Below, one piece after another: positions 1 to 16,351 of a DNA stretch of 64,000 nt. The position numbers and the translations under genes were made by a program. Each line of letters begins with the position of its first letter. Position 1 is the first letter of the stretch. The notes beneath the pieces were generated by a model, which saw only the letters and a program-made list of their open reading frames with translations, did no database searches and was not told the DNA's origin. The stretch is from NCBI GenBank assembly GCA_034509925.1, contig CM067528.1:9888501-9952500 (forward strand), written 5' to 3'. The DNA comes from Hirudinaria manillensis. Its lineage: Eukaryota > Annelida > Clitellata > Hirudinida > Hirudinidae.

Positions 1-2
1 TG

Positions 3-944
3 GAGACGCTCTTTTACTCGACAGTACCGAACCAGCAAATTGACTTCGTCTGGTACCGTGCATCGGGCATCCGGTGCAACATCGGCGTGACGAAAATCAA
101 CATCGTTTCCACCTACGTCAGCAGACGCCACGGGAGCTCGAAAGGCAAAGACAGGAGTCGTCCGCGCAGGCCGCCTCGGTCCCCTAGGGCCGCCTACCCC
201 CCAAAAGGCAAGAAAAGCGATCCCGCCGGGCCGGAAAAGGGATCCCGAAGTCGGAAAAGCCGGAGTGGAAACTTCGATCCTAACGGGAACTTTCTCCCCC
301 ATAACCATCGATCGAAAAGATCGGCGGTGATGATGACGACGACGACGATGGAGCTTCAAAATTTGATCAAAGATAATCTCTCCGCTGACCATCTTTCCAC
401 GTTCAGACGAATCGTTCCACAATCTCAGAGACTGAAAAGAGGATATCCAGACGACGACGACCGCAACAGTTTCTCAGCGACAACCGCTGCTCATGGAGGC
501 TCGGTCGCCAAGGACGCAAGTTATAAAACCGCAAGCACTTCTCAACTCGACGGCAACAGAGCCAACAGGACACGACGGAAAAAGCAGTCCAAAATCGCAG
601 AGAGCGATAATACAGGCGATAGCAAAGAACAACAGAGCAAAGAATACAAAACCTCTCCACGATACTACGACGATAACAACAACAACGACGACGATGATGA
701 TGACGATACGAGGTTCGTGCTGAACAAGCCCAACTCGGGCTCCGGTGTAAACGATAGGGAGTCCACTTGCTGCCGTCGGGAACTGACCCCAACGAACCTG
801 TCAAGCGATGACGACGACGACGAAGACGACGACGAAAAGAAAACATTCAGGCGGATACTGGCCACGAGTTGCAGGTATCGCATCAGCCATTTCCGTGACG
901 CGCATCAACAATCGCAGTCATCATCATCATCATCGTCATCGTGA
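3..944 (+). CDS. Open coding-like stretch, unidentified; internal or partial exon running in from the left edge
   Basis: The frame is already open at base 3 and stays open to the stop at 944. The first roughly 28 residues (reading ETLFYSTVPNQQIDFVWY and on) look like ordinary folded protein. After that comes a basic, then Asp/Asn/Ser-rich low-complexity stretch made of GAC/GAT and CAT/TCA repeat codons. There is no ATG at the left, so this is not a complete gene. A possible donor lies after about base 86 (GGC|GTGACG), which would limit the true exon to the first 86 bases and make the rest intron. The length without a stop (about 940 bp) favours coding but repeat bias could also explain it. 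It may belong to the membrane-protein gene at 15-23 kb. I do not recognise the family. Confidence 0.35.
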   Translation, partial: ETLFYSTVPNQQIDFVWYRASGIRCNIGVTKINIVSTYVSRRHGSSKGKDRSRPRRPPRSPRAAYPPKGKKSDPAGPEKGSRSRKSRSGNFDPNGNFLPHNHRSKRSAVMMTTTTMELQNLIKDNLSADHLSTFRRIVPQSQRLKRGYPDDDDRNSFSATTAAHGGSVAKDASYKTASTSQLDGNRANRTRRKKQSKIAESDNTGDSKEQQSKEYKTSPRYYDDNNNNDDDDDDDTRFVLNKPNSGSGVNDRESTCCRRELTPTNLSSDDDDDEDDDEKKTFRRILATSCRYRISHFRDAHQQSQSSSSSSSS

Positions 945-1680
945 TGATCGTCGTCGTTGGCGTCGCACATCGCCGTTATCGCCACTCTCATCAACGTCGT
1001 CATCATCATCTCAAATCTGAATAATTTCCCTCAGGTCTCCATTGCCTGATCACTATGTTCTCAATCTGGAAATCTTCAGCAATATTTCATCAACTGTGCT
1101 CAACTCCTACGGTGACGACGACGACGATGATGATGATGATGATGATGACGGACGAGTTGAAGATGATTATGGCGACGATGACGAAAATAGACACAGCTTT
1201 CAAGAGAAAACACTACCGGAATCTCCATCATCATCGTCGCCGTCATCGTCATCATCTGCAAGAAAATTGAGGAGACTCCTAAGTACTCCATGTCTCTCTA
1301 AGGTTTCATTTTAAAATGTATTTTGTACGATATTTTGGAATTATCTATCCGAATCATCCATCTATGTGTCCATCCATCCATCCATTATCCGTCCATTCAT
1401 CCGTCCATCTATCCGCCCATTCATCCGTCTATCCATCCGTCCTTCAGATCCTCCGTCTCTTAATCTTATCCATTCATTCGTTCCTGTTCACTCTATCATC
1501 TTTGCATGAGTCATCCAATTTACTCCATTCCTTCAAAAGCGAATTTAACAAATTTTTTTCCACAACAACAACAACAACAATATCCAGCAACAGCCATCAA
1601 CTATATCAACAACAACAGCAACAAACATAACTCCTCCCTTCTATAAACATCCCAAAACGCCTCTGGTCTACTTTTCTTTA
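945..1680. repeat. Degenerate GAT/ATC and ATCC-like low-complexity DNA, no gene seen
   Basis: Short GAC/GAT and CATCAT/CGTCAT runs (about 915-1010, 1112-1150, 1225-1260) pass into loosely periodic CATCCATC/GTCCATC sequence from about 1350. This is a degenerate shoulder of the perfect ATCC array that follows. The open frames here are by-products of the repeat bias. Confidence 0.7.
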
Positions 1681-2125
1681 ATCCATCCATCCATCCATCC
1701 ATCCATCCATCCATCCATCCATCCATCCATCCATCCATCCATCCATCCATCCATCCATCCATCCATCCATCCATCCATCCATCCATCCATCCATCCATCC
1801 ATCCATCCATCCATCCATCCATCCATCCATCCATCCATCCATCCATCCATCCATCCATCCATCCATCCATCCATCCATCCATCCATCCATCCATCCATCC
1901 ATCCATCCATCCATCCATCCATCCATCCATCCATCCATCCATCCATCCATCCATCCATCCATCCATCCATCCATCCATCCATCCATCCATCCATCCATCC
2001 ATCCATCCATCCATCCATCCATCCATCCATCCATCCATCCATCCATCCATCCATCCATCCATCCATCCATCCATCCATCCATCCATCCATCCATCCATCC
2101 ATCCATCCATCCATCCATCCATCCA
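1681..2125. repeat. (ATCC)n tetranucleotide microsatellite, about 111 copies
   Basis: An uninterrupted ATCC array of about 445 bp. A four-base unit of this composition has no stop codon on the minus strand, so the complement reads as poly-(MDGW) in several frames. These are not genes. The array ends abruptly at ATCCAACCAACC. Confidence 0.97.
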
Positions 2126-5100
2126 ACCAACCATTTCATATCCAGAACGAGCAACAACAAAACAAAGACAACCACTGGCTCTCAGAAACACCAAACAGTG
2201 TCGTCTGCAACAACTCTCCGAGACGACTGTTGAAAAAGATATTCAACCTCACAGAAGGGGGTACCCAGCGAACCGTGGGCGTCTGCCCGTGCCTCCCAAC
2301 TGAGCATAAATTGAGTTGGTTTCACAGCGTGTCTCGGTTTTTTTTAAATTATATATACATACTTATTTTGTAAATGTTTTATAAGTATGTATATATATAT
2401 ATATACAATATATACAATATATATACAATATGTACAAGATATATATATATATATATACATTTATACAAGATATTGTTTTTAAATTAAATTAGATTTTATT
2501 AAATTTCGTTTATTTTGTTTTTAGATTTTATTTCATTCTGTTCTGTTAAATGAACCGTCTCTTTGTCTTCAGAGGATTAGAAATTTGTAGCATCAGTTTG
2601 AGGTTTGAAAGTTGACCTATGACGATGACGTTGATGATGTTTATGAGGTGGAAGATGAGGATGAGGACTATGATGAAGGGGGTGGAGGAATCTGGATGTT
2701 GTCGTGTGGACGTGGCATTTACGGGATTGTGTCTACAAATACAATCACATGCAGACGTTAAGACGAGAATTCTTTCTTATCTCTTTCATCCATTCAATCA
2801 AATTCACTCAATCAGTCAACCAAACCAATCCGTCAATCGTTCATTCACATATCCGTTTCTCAATTCACTCGGCCATTCACCAGTTCTGTCAGTCCTTCAA
2901 TCAACTTACAGGACGCTTTTGTTCGACCGATGACTGTCATCACTCAACCAGTAGGCATCATTATCATCACCATCATCAGCAGCAGCAGCAGCTGCGACAA
3001 CAACGACAAGAAAAGTGTTCGTGCATCTCAGGTTGGTGACCCTGAAAGCGTCAGCGTACCATCCGTCATTCTCTCTTAATGATCGACAGCTTGCCGTCTT
3101 CTGAATCACACCCTCCTCATTTCCCCCTCACCCCCTATCTCCCCATCCGCCCACCTCCCTAGCGGACTTTATTGGTTTTCGGTGCTCCTTAATCTTTAGA
3201 AAATCGAATCGTTCAATAATTAAAGACCATCCAATTACCGGCCATGGGGAGAAGGGCGTTTGAGGGTCATTCGAGATTCACCTTCAATTGCGAGTCAATT
3301 CGAACCCCGATGGTCAATGGAGATTCGAGTACAACCGTTATCCCTAATGCAAGGTTTAAGTCGGGGTCGAATGGAGTCGTTTTTCAGGGTGAGTCGTCGG
3401 GCGTGGCGTGATCCGACCGCTCCTTCCTTATCGGACTTAGTTTTATTTATTCAGATTTAAATTTAGATTTATAACCACGCGTGACACTTGCCGTAGAATT
3501 TCCTGCCGCTCTGTCGAATTCCTTCCAGATTTATTCCTCCGGTTACATCCTCTTTCCAGTCGAATTGATGCATTGGAAATTCCAAAGTTTCGAGCTCTGA
3601 GTCCCTCGAGTTGTTCGGTTTCGTTTTACGGCTCGAGGTATACATGTACGAGCGACACCACCGACCTTGCAATGGTGGCTGCTTGAACTTTGAGCTATTT
3701 TAAAGGGTTGAGCAGGGAGAAAAATACGACCACGGGGGGTTAAGGTTAGGCCGGGTTTAGGGGGTGGTTTGAAGAAGGAGGTCACAGGGAAAGAAATCGT
3801 TGGAGATGTCCTTCGACCATCCATCAACCGCCCACTTTGGCCAGGATGGGTCAATTGAGTTCGTAGCGGAATTGTCCATTATTGATGCACGATAAACCTT
3901 TCCGAGGTCCGGTGTCGTCTCTTTCCAGCCTCTTCGCTCGCAGCTGGAAAATTGATGATGGACAACGATAATCTGCCGAAGACACAGACTCTGTCGGAGA
4001 CCCTACCTACGCATCACTCTTTTTTTGGGGGGAGGGAGATGGAGAATTGCTTCTGAATTAGTATGCAATTTTGGAATTCCAGCTTTTTGCTTTCAATGTT
4101 TTCATTTTCTGTTCTGTTCTGGTATGTTTCCTCTTTTTTTTTTCTCTTTTACGACAAACGAGCTCGATTTATGAGGCGTTTCATCGACCAACAATGGCGG
4201 CCTGATCAAAAACAATTTGTTTTTTGTGAGATTCTCCAATACTAATCTCAATGCTCGTCTGGAAGATTCATTCAATATTTATTCCATCCTTCACAATGTA
4301 ACTTGGACTTGTATCTTCTTTCTTTAAAAACCATTCATCCTGCCATCATCCTGCAGAAACCAGACGAGCAGGTGGTTTATTTATGTAGCGCTTAATGTCA
4401 AAGGATGCTTTTCGAGTACCATTTGTGTAGAGCTACTGACATTGCGAGCCGTCTTGCAAGAACAAGATTTTATCTGCGAATTCTATTTGCATTTAGCATC
4501 GTATTTTTATTTAAAATGAAAATAATTTATTTGTAAAAAAATCTATCGTCGCATAAACAAAACCGGTCTTGGTAATATTTCTCCCACCACTTTGAATCAA
4601 ATTCTTCTCGCGATTTGAATCCATGAATCCCTTCTGAAATAAATTGGAATTCATTTGGCGCAAACTTTCAAAGGACATCGGAATCTTCAAGACATGATCT
4701 ACGTCTGCAATGTTTTCCCGCTCCTTTCATTCAGAAGCTACAAAGCCTTAAAAGACGCGTACCGATTCGAAACAATTTGGAGAGCAAATGTGGGAGGAGC
4801 TAGGGGTGACCTTAGGGGCGGGGAGATCCATGGTGAGTCATAGGGATCTATGATAAGTCGGAGGGGATTCATGTTAAGTCATAGGGATCCATGGTGAGTC
4901 ATGGAGGTCCACGGGGAGTGAAGGGTGTCCGTTTGTCATCGACCCTGGGTAAAAGTAGAAATTCTTTGACGTCGTATCCCCTAAATTTGAATACCTTCGA
5001 CGAGAATTTTTAAATTTATTCCTATAAATAAACAAAAATAAAAGAATAAATAAATCTGAAAATATATTTGGAAATTTATTTGAAAATATGCTTTGTAAAT

Positions 5101-6200
5101 GTACTTTGGAAGGAAGTAATTCAATCATTGCCTTGATTTTTAAGTAAATTTTCTGGCGAATTTCCGGAAGAAAAGATGAAAATTCGCGAAAAAACACACG
5201 TAAATAAATTATATAAATATAAGTAAAATACATAAATATCAATAAAACATAAATAAAAATAAAATACATAAATATTAATATGTCTAACGAAGATTTCAAA
5301 TAGGATTTATTAATGACTCCCTTTTTGCGAATGTAAATTTTATAAAATAAAGATGGATTGTAATTCGGTTATAGTACTTATAATGGTAATGGTAGTAGTA
5401 GTAGCGGTAGTCGTCGTCGTCATCATCACTTTAGCTTTGGCTACTTGTTACAATCAGTTCTTGTTGAGACAATGACACCGTACATCACCAGAAAAGCGGC
5501 TCACATTTCACTCGCATTTTACCCTCAGTGACGACTAATTCTCCTCTCGATTCATCCCCAAACTCGACCTGTTTCGACCTTTCACTTTTGACTTTCAGGA
5601 CCTTTCCTTTGAAGTCCACGGGACGTGTATTGCATCGACAAATATGGGTCTCGTTGCGACCTCTTCATCCGTCTCTATACCGGGTTGAGATTTAAACTGA
5701 CAACTTTACAAATTTGTCAAGACTCCTGTCAAGTTAGTACCGGTGTTCTAGAGGGCGCCTACTTACGCTCTTAAGGGGATGTAATTCAAACTGGAGCGAC
5801 ATAACATGTCGGGATCGGAAAAAAGAAGGAAATCTGTAAAATCTGTATACTGAATCTATGATGATGAAGAGGCGGTCTTGGAAATGTGGTCTCGAAAAGA
5901 TGGCCTTCGGAACCACGTCTTGGAAGCCGGTCTTGGAAGATTGGTTTTGAAAAGACGGATCTCGGGACAGGTATCTCTGAGAGGTGGACTTGGAAGAGAA
6001 AGATCACGTATGAAGGATTTGGAATTAAAAAAAAGGGAAGCTTGGAAAGATAAACAAAAAACATGGCGAAAGGTTCCAAAAAGGATTTACATTTTCAGCG
6101 CATAAACTTCATTTTAAAGGACTCGAAAGAATTCAAAGTCCACTTAAGGAACAAACTGAAGGCAGTAACTCCAGGCTGTCGTGCTGTTGCTGTCGTTGTT
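2126..6200. other. Gene-poor stretch; AT-rich and imperfect tandem repeats only
   Basis: I see no supportable gene. The stretch contains an AT/TATA dinucleotide patch (about 2347-2465), a CATCAG-type patch near 2960-2990, a poorly conserved 20-21 bp tandem repeat at about 4817-4925 and a loosely repetitive GGTCTTGGAA-type patch at about 5870-6000. Open frames of 60-140 codons occur on both strands but none shows a domain, a signal peptide or splice support. Confidence 0.5.
4817..4925 (+). repeat. Imperfect 20-21 bp tandem repeat, about five units
   Basis: The unit approximates GGATCCATGGTGAGTCATAG. Variants follow one another at 20-21 bp spacing (ATCCATGGTGAGTCATAGG, ATCTATGATAAGTCGGAGG, ATTCATGTTAAGTCATAGG, ATCCATGGTGAGTCATGG, and a diverged unit). 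Each unit carries a GGTGAGTC or TTAAGTC core that resembles a 5' splice donor, probably by chance. Confidence 0.7.
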
Positions 6201-6489
<289 letters not shown>

Positions 6490-6686
6490 TTGTACAAACT
6501 CGACCATAGCGGCCGGAAAATCAATGGTTCCAGGTCTCAGCCAGAGTCCTCAGGAAACCACGTTCACAAGTTCCGCGCGATTCAATGTCACAAAAAATAA
6601 GAACAAAAATACAAACAACAATCATCAACTCCAATCAAACTCAAATCAAACTCCAGTTCACCAACAGAAAAAGAACAAAAAAACAT

Positions 6687-8550
<1,864 letters not shown>

Positions 8551-9351
8551 CCAAATAAAAATTTGGAAATCAGCTCTGAAATAACGGAACCAGGATCATG
8601 TTAACCGGAACTTTATGACTCCATTCCAACGTTAAGACCTTCCTGCCCGGAATTCCTTCACGCCTTTTCCAGTTTATTAGTAACGCCCTGATGATGATGA
8701 CGATGACGACGGCGATTGTTATTATTGTTGTTGTTACTGTTAGTATTATTATTATTATTATTATTATTTATTATGATCTGAAATAATTTCTTCCAAAAAT
8801 CCACTCCTTCTATTTGTCTCCTCGAATGGTTATTGCTGGTTGTTGTTGTTGTCGTCGTTGTTTTTGTTGTTGTTGTTGTTGTTAGAATCCATGACATTCC
8901 ACTACCTCGAAAAGAGGCCATAATTCCGGATTGGCTGGATTTTTATTAACGATCACCGGCTGTGACGATGATGACGATGACGATGGTGATGGTGATGGCG
9001 ATGACGATGATGACGATGACATTGACTTTGACGACAACGACGATGAGGACGATGAGAACAAGTAGGAACAAGGTGAAGAAAACGATGAGCGATAATGTCA
9101 GCTCAGGGATGCTTTCGGGACTCGACAGTAAAAACCGTAGTCGAAAGGCAGTGACATTAGACGTGTTAGCGACACCATCTGCTGGAACATCACGGACCGA
9201 TTACAGTTTAGAAGCGCCACATAAATTCACGGACGTTTGTTGTGCCTATGCAGGATTCTAATGCAAGCATACGTGCGAGGTTTCCAAAGGATCTTAAGAA
9301 AGGCATGACATGAGTCACAATTGTGCTGCAGAATGAAAACAATGTAGTATA

Positions 9352-9401
<50 letters not shown>

Positions 9402-10033
9402 ATTATTATATTAATCTATCGGTCTATAAATAATAAATCGAACGATCAGGAGCAGCATTTATCCACTGCGTTTGCCTAAAATTCGATCGAGACTATGATC
9501 ATTTCCTTCGTTAAAAGGCAGAAAACTTGGAACAGAAGCGAGAAAAAAGCAAAGTAAATATAAAAAAAAACCCGCTCTTGCACCAAGAAGGATGGCTTTA
9601 TTACCTCAGGTATTAAGATTTCCAGCTCGTGAGAAAAGCCATCATTTTAAGTCACATACGAGCAGCCGTAATCCTCAAAAAAATGTTTTCAAAATTCCCC
9701 GCTTTCCACGCAGGACGGCCGGAGCATTCCTGGAAGGGCATCCTCCGCGATTCGGGCAGACGACGAGAGTCGATTAATAGGCAGAGATGGCCAAAACACG
9801 GGAAGACGGATGGTCGGAAAAAGACCTCCAATCGAATGGTGAGAAGACTGGAGAGATTCCAGCAGAAATGATTAAATAATAGGCACAGGGTGGCTTTCAG
9901 TGACGGATTCATCTTCCACGATGATCATTGGGAAGCCCTCGCATCCCTCCACACCACATTCTTTTTCGAAGATCTTTGTCGGGTCCCGTCTATGATTCGA
10001 GAACTAGTTTGTCATTTAAAAGAGAGACAATTA

Positions 10034-10077
<44 letters not shown>

Positions 10078-11300
10078 TTAGGTCAATAATGATAATAATG
10101 TGATAAATACGAGTTAATTAGAAGGTTCGCTTGAAGCAACATCATTTCGTTGAAAATATTTTATTTATCAACAATTGAAAGCTTAATTTAATTAATTAAA
10201 ATAATATTATCACAGCATTAACATTGACATAACATTAGCATAACATTAACATAACATTGACATAACATTAACATAATATTATTATAACATCAGCATGGCA
10301 TTAAAATAATAATGAAGACTTAAAAACCATTGCGACCAAACTGCTGCCAAAGTGGGTCAAGTGGCTGCTGATGGCCCTAACTGGCCCTTGAGACCATACC
10401 CCCCCCCCTTGAACTTAATTTCCTCCCTGGGGGTAGCAGCGGGCTATCAATAAGGTTGAAGACATCTTGAGACATTTTTTAAAACATTTTTAAGACTTTA
10501 TTATGCTATATTGAGATAATTTTAAAAATTTCTAAATTATTTTCAATTGTTATTTTGGACGCTGATGGTGGCAATGATAAGACGAACGTCATTATCTAGG
10601 ATGATAATTATCATTATTCAATAACGGTCGTGATGATGAAGACGACGACGATGATGATGGTGATGATGATGATGATGATGGTGATGATGACGATGATGAT
10701 GGTGATGATGACGATGATGAATGCGAGATGTCAGACCGAAACGAAATTTATGGTAAAAAAATATATATTCCTATTATTGAAAAAAGTGGAAAATAAAAAG
10801 AAATTTAATTAAAATTCGCAAAATATTTGTCGTAAAAAAGGCCATGGTGGTCAAATAATCACGTGTGAGAGGGGAGGTGGGGTGGGGATGTTAGGTGTGT
10901 GTGGCCGTTAATTAAATTTCATTTCCTTTTATTAAAAATTAATTTTCAATTTAAAAGTTAATAAAGAACGTTTTAAAGATTTAAATTTCGATTTTTGTTT
11001 TTTTGTTTTTGTTTTAAATCAAACAAATCTCAAAAATCTTCTTTTTCTTTTTTCTGAATTGATTAGTTGCGATTATCTTTATAATTATCTTTATAGTTTT
11101 AGGTCCAATTAATTATTATAAATTCAATTATTTTTTAATTAATATAATAATTTAAATAATATAATAAATTTAAATGCGCCCAATCTGATACAATTGAAGT
11201 GCATTGCTATAAATATCGTCCATTATTTGCAAAAATCGTTGGATATTATTTTAGCAATTGATTAGAAAATATATTTATTTACTAATTTAACTCATTAAAA
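8551..11300. other. Gene-poor, microsatellite-rich stretch
   Basis: I see no supportable gene. The stretch contains short ATT/AAT arrays (about 8735-8770, 9353-9398, 10033-10076), GTT/GTC patches (about 8838-8882), GAT/GAC patches (8960-9050, 10630-10720) and a CATAACATTAA-type satellite (about 10205-10300). AT-rich filler runs from 10.9 to 11.3 kb. Confidence 0.5.
10205..10300 (+). repeat. Short AT-rich tandem repeat, unit about 11-12 bp (CATAACATTAA/GA)
   Basis: Successive CATAACATTAA, CATAACATTGA and CATAATATT units, with one- or two-base differences between copies, fill about 95 bp. Confidence 0.7.
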
Positions 11301-11339
11301 TGTTAACTTAATCGTTCGCATTCGAGTCGAAACTATCAC

Positions 11340-11770
11340 AGCATGAATTGCAAGCAGACGACCAATCACAACAACTGCAGTGGCTGGAAAAACTCCGGGA
11401 AAACCTGGAAAAACGCCATTTCAAACTTGGAATTACTGCCACGTTTAGACGGAATCGAGATGAAAACAAATGGCCGCCCAACCTCCTGATTGGTCGCCCA
11501 CTAATGGCCGCCCGGCCCCTGATTGGTCGGATATGAATGGTTCCCGTCAACACCATTGGTGGTCGCCTGTGTTCATTTTCCACTGACCGATGGTCATAGA
11601 TACCCGGCCCGACTCCAACCTTCCGGAAGTCGGTCACGTGAATAATAAGCTGACGTCACTCGTCCGTGACCTTGGTTCGGGTCTTTAGCATGGTCTCGGT
11701 ACGGCCCGGACCAGGATTATAGGCACGGGCGCCTCCGAATGAGAGCGTGGCGTTTGCGACCAATGGAATC
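11340..11770. promoter_or_regulatory. Promoter-like GC-rich island: phased CCAAT boxes, E-box, CRE
   Basis: Three inverted CCAAT boxes (ATTGG) lie at 11489-11493, 11522-11526 and 11555-11559, exactly 33 bp apart. Further CCAAT boxes in direct orientation are at 11362-11366 and 11760-11764. A CACGTG E-box is at 11635-11640 and a palindromic TGACGTCA CRE is at 11651-11658. The island is GC-rich against AT-rich surroundings. Arrays of CCAAT boxes at about three helical turns are typical of NF-Y-driven promoters. The direction is undecided; the membrane-protein exons from 15.17 kb onward lie downstream on the plus strand. Confidence 0.5.
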
Positions 11771-11881
11771 TCCTCCGCATTTCCACGGCCGACTGCACTT
11801 GATTGAACCTTCACGGTTCATTCGAGGGTCACTCGAGCAGTCCCGTCGAAAACATGTGCGATCTTGAATCGACTTAAAATA

Positions 11882-12067
11882 ATGTTCGCATTACGATGCA
11901 CGGGCGTCCGAGCGGCGATGATGATGACGATGATGATGTTGACGTCAATCTATTCACTTCCTAACGATGGCAATGACAACGACGACGATGACGATGATGA
12001 GGATTCGATGCATTCGGTTCATGAGCTCACCTATAAGCCAAATAAAAACAACATGGCAGCCAAATAA
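11882..12067 (+). CDS. Small ORF downstream of the promoter-like island, hypothetical
   Basis: An ATG at 11882 opens a 61-codon frame with a Met-rich hydrophobic patch, then a poly-Asp run encoded by GAC/GAT repeats and a lysine-rich end. It begins about 120 bp after the last CCAAT box. It could be a short first coding exon, an upstream ORF or a chance frame. No family is recognised and the repeat content makes it weak. Confidence 0.15.
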   Translation: MFALRCTGVRAAMMMTMMMLTSIYSLPNDGNDNDDDDDDEDSMHSVHELTYKPNKNNMAAK

Positions 12068-12193
12068 CCGCCGTAAAAAGCAGACGACGTGCTCTGTGAA
12101 TATTTATTGAGGTTCACTTTTACAGGTATTTAAGTGATAAATATTAAAATTCGCGCGGCTAATGAACCCGGACGGGTTTGATGATAAAGTACG

Positions 12194-12243
12194 ATAACGA
12201 AAGCGAAAGTGAAAGCGAAAGTGAAAGCGAAAGTGAAAGTGAA
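12194..12243 (+). repeat. GAAAGC/GAAAGT hexanucleotide repeat
   Basis: Alternating GAAAGC and GAAAGT units, about eight copies, read as (Ser-Glu)n in one plus-strand frame. Confidence 0.9.
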
Positions 12244-12469
12244 TGGGAGAGCCCGGCGATCTTTTTCGAACGGTGGATAATGGATTTAAAGGAGGTGGAT
12301 AAGTGGACCACCCAGACGACGTTAAAGTATGACGGATTATTGGTGGATAAGACGATTATGATGACGATGACGAAAACGAGGACAGTTGATGACGTAGACG
12401 TGATGACAAAGGCAGTGGTAGTGACGATGACGATGACAGTGGTTCAGGTAGTGATGATGATGGCGATGG

Positions 12470-14217
<1,748 letters not shown>

Positions 14218-14242
14218 CGATGACGATGATGATGATGATGAA

Positions 14243-15172
14243 GTCAGAAGCAATAACACTTAAGGCCTTGCTTTCGACCAAACAGGAAAGGTGTACAGAC
14301 TGACCATTGAACCTTCCTTCACGAGAATGATCGACAGGGGACAGCACAGATGCCAGGTGCATAAAGTGACGCCGGAAACCTTATACTGCTCTTGGTTCGT
14401 ACCGGAAATCCGATGCGATCCTAATAAACTTTCACTTTATAATTTTCACATTTTCATCTGCATTATAATCAACGTCATCGTCGTCGTCATCATCGTCATC
14501 GCCGTCGTCATCATCATCGTCATCGTCGTCGTCATCGTCGTCATCATCCGTTGATGAGAAATGTTCCCGCTCTCGGATTCAAAGCGAGAAAAAGCAGTTT
14601 GAATAGCAACGCTTTGCATCATCGTTTTGCACTCGACGTTCTTTGTGGCCAATTTCTGACTCGTCTCTGATTGGAAATAATATTTTTTTTTATCAAAAAA
14701 TATTTAAAATAAAAAATAAATAAACATTTTATGGCATTTTTCCTATGAAATCCGAAATGAGGACATCTATTTCCATCGTCCATCCTGGATATTGGAACAC
14801 GGTTCGTCGTCATCGTTGTCTTCCCCATTTACTCCCACTTTACCCATTTTTATTATTATTATTATTATCTATATAAATAAAAATGCAATGTGTGTTTGTA
14901 TCATGTAAACGTTCTCTGAAAGTACTTAACCAATTGCTTTGAAATTTTGACACAACATAGTACTCGATCAGGGGAGTGTTTGTATATAGGTTTCATATGT
15001 GTGCCACAACTATATCGTGTAAAAATACGCTTTTTTTTCGAAAATCCTGCCATCTTGCCACGATAACGTGACTGCCTAATCTATATAAATAAACTTTATC
15101 GAGAAATTAGTCGTTTAAAGGGCCTGCCTAGATATAAATAAATGACCGAGCGTCTCAATATCGATCTGTCAG
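14243..15172. other. Gene-free stretch with CAT/CGT repeats and a dispersed-repeat-like segment
   Basis: A CATCGTCGTC patch at 14470-14550 is followed by AT-rich sequence. From 14868 there is TCTATATAAATAAAAATGC... followed by ACCAATTGCTTTGAAATTTTG. This resembles the end and interior of widely dispersed non-coding elements in invertebrate genomes, possibly Helitron-like since it opens with 5'-TC. TCTATATAAATAAA recurs at about 15080 and a shorter TCTATATAAA at about 17970. No gene is seen. Confidence 0.4.
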
Positions 15173-15513
15173 GTATTACGTCAGCGTCCCGGTCTTGGAC
15201 TTCGAGACCCCGAGGATGAAGTTCAGCATCAAGACCGAGAGCGAGGAGCACTTCAAGACCGGCTCCACTGTCTTCGACTTCTTCAAGATCGATCACGTGA
15301 CCCGGCGCGACCTGTTTCCAAGGCAACTGACCCTGTTGGGGACCGTCGCCAGGGACGCCAAGTCCGGTGAATAGCCACGTGTTGTCTTGTTATTGAGGAC
15401 TTTTTAAGTGGATTATCGCTTCAAATGCGGTTTTAATGTCGTCCGAATTTAATTTTCATAATATACTTTTATTAGTATTTATTATATGCATTATATCGTA
15501 TGCATTATAAGTG

Positions 15514-15547
<34 letters not shown>

Positions 15548-16320
15548 ATTATATGTTAATACATAGATAATTAATAATGATTATCATCGTTAATTAATTA
15601 TTATAATATATAACATTATTACTATTATTACTTGCAATCAAAAACAATCAATCTGTCTGTGAATCCGATATTGGTTTTCGCTCCATTCATATAGCGCTCC
15701 ACCACCCCCACCCCATACTACCCCCAAAAATAGGGGAGGAAAGCAGGGTTGCGAACACGACACCAGAAAGACACCACAGATTTGCATCGTGGATTAACGG
15801 AGTTGAAACTCATGGAAACCAAACTTGAAATTGAATCTCCTGACAAGAACTTATTGTTTTACGAAGGAAGTTCGGATCCGACGAAAATCAACTTCCACGT
15901 TCTCCACCCTCAAGACCGGCGTCAAGACCGGCGCCAAGACCAAGATCGAGATCGAGCCCAATCCGGCCGTCCCAACTTTCGACCCAAAACGTTGAGTCGA
16001 GATTTCCAGAGGGTCGCACTGAGGTTCAAAGGCCAGCCTTTCGCCGTCAGCAGTTCCAACTGGAATAGGAAACTGAAATCGAAACCGGAAGGGGACAACT
16101 TTCCAGCTATCCGTTCGTCAGCCGGGACGGAGAGAGCAAAGAAGTACCTGAACGACAGACTGCGTCACGTCGAAGAGAAGTTGAAGACGACGACGATGAT
16201 GACGTCATCGGGGCCGGAAGACGACAAAATGTGCTACGACGATGACGTTACGGATAGGATGGTTCCGCTATACTCCGGTGATGATGATGACGACGACGAC
16301 GAAGGCGTTGCTCTGGCCAG

Positions 16321-16351
<31 letters not shown>

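Noticed and set aside
1601-2194. Minus-strand poly-(MDGW) protein
   Set aside because: A direct translation of the ATCC microsatellite.
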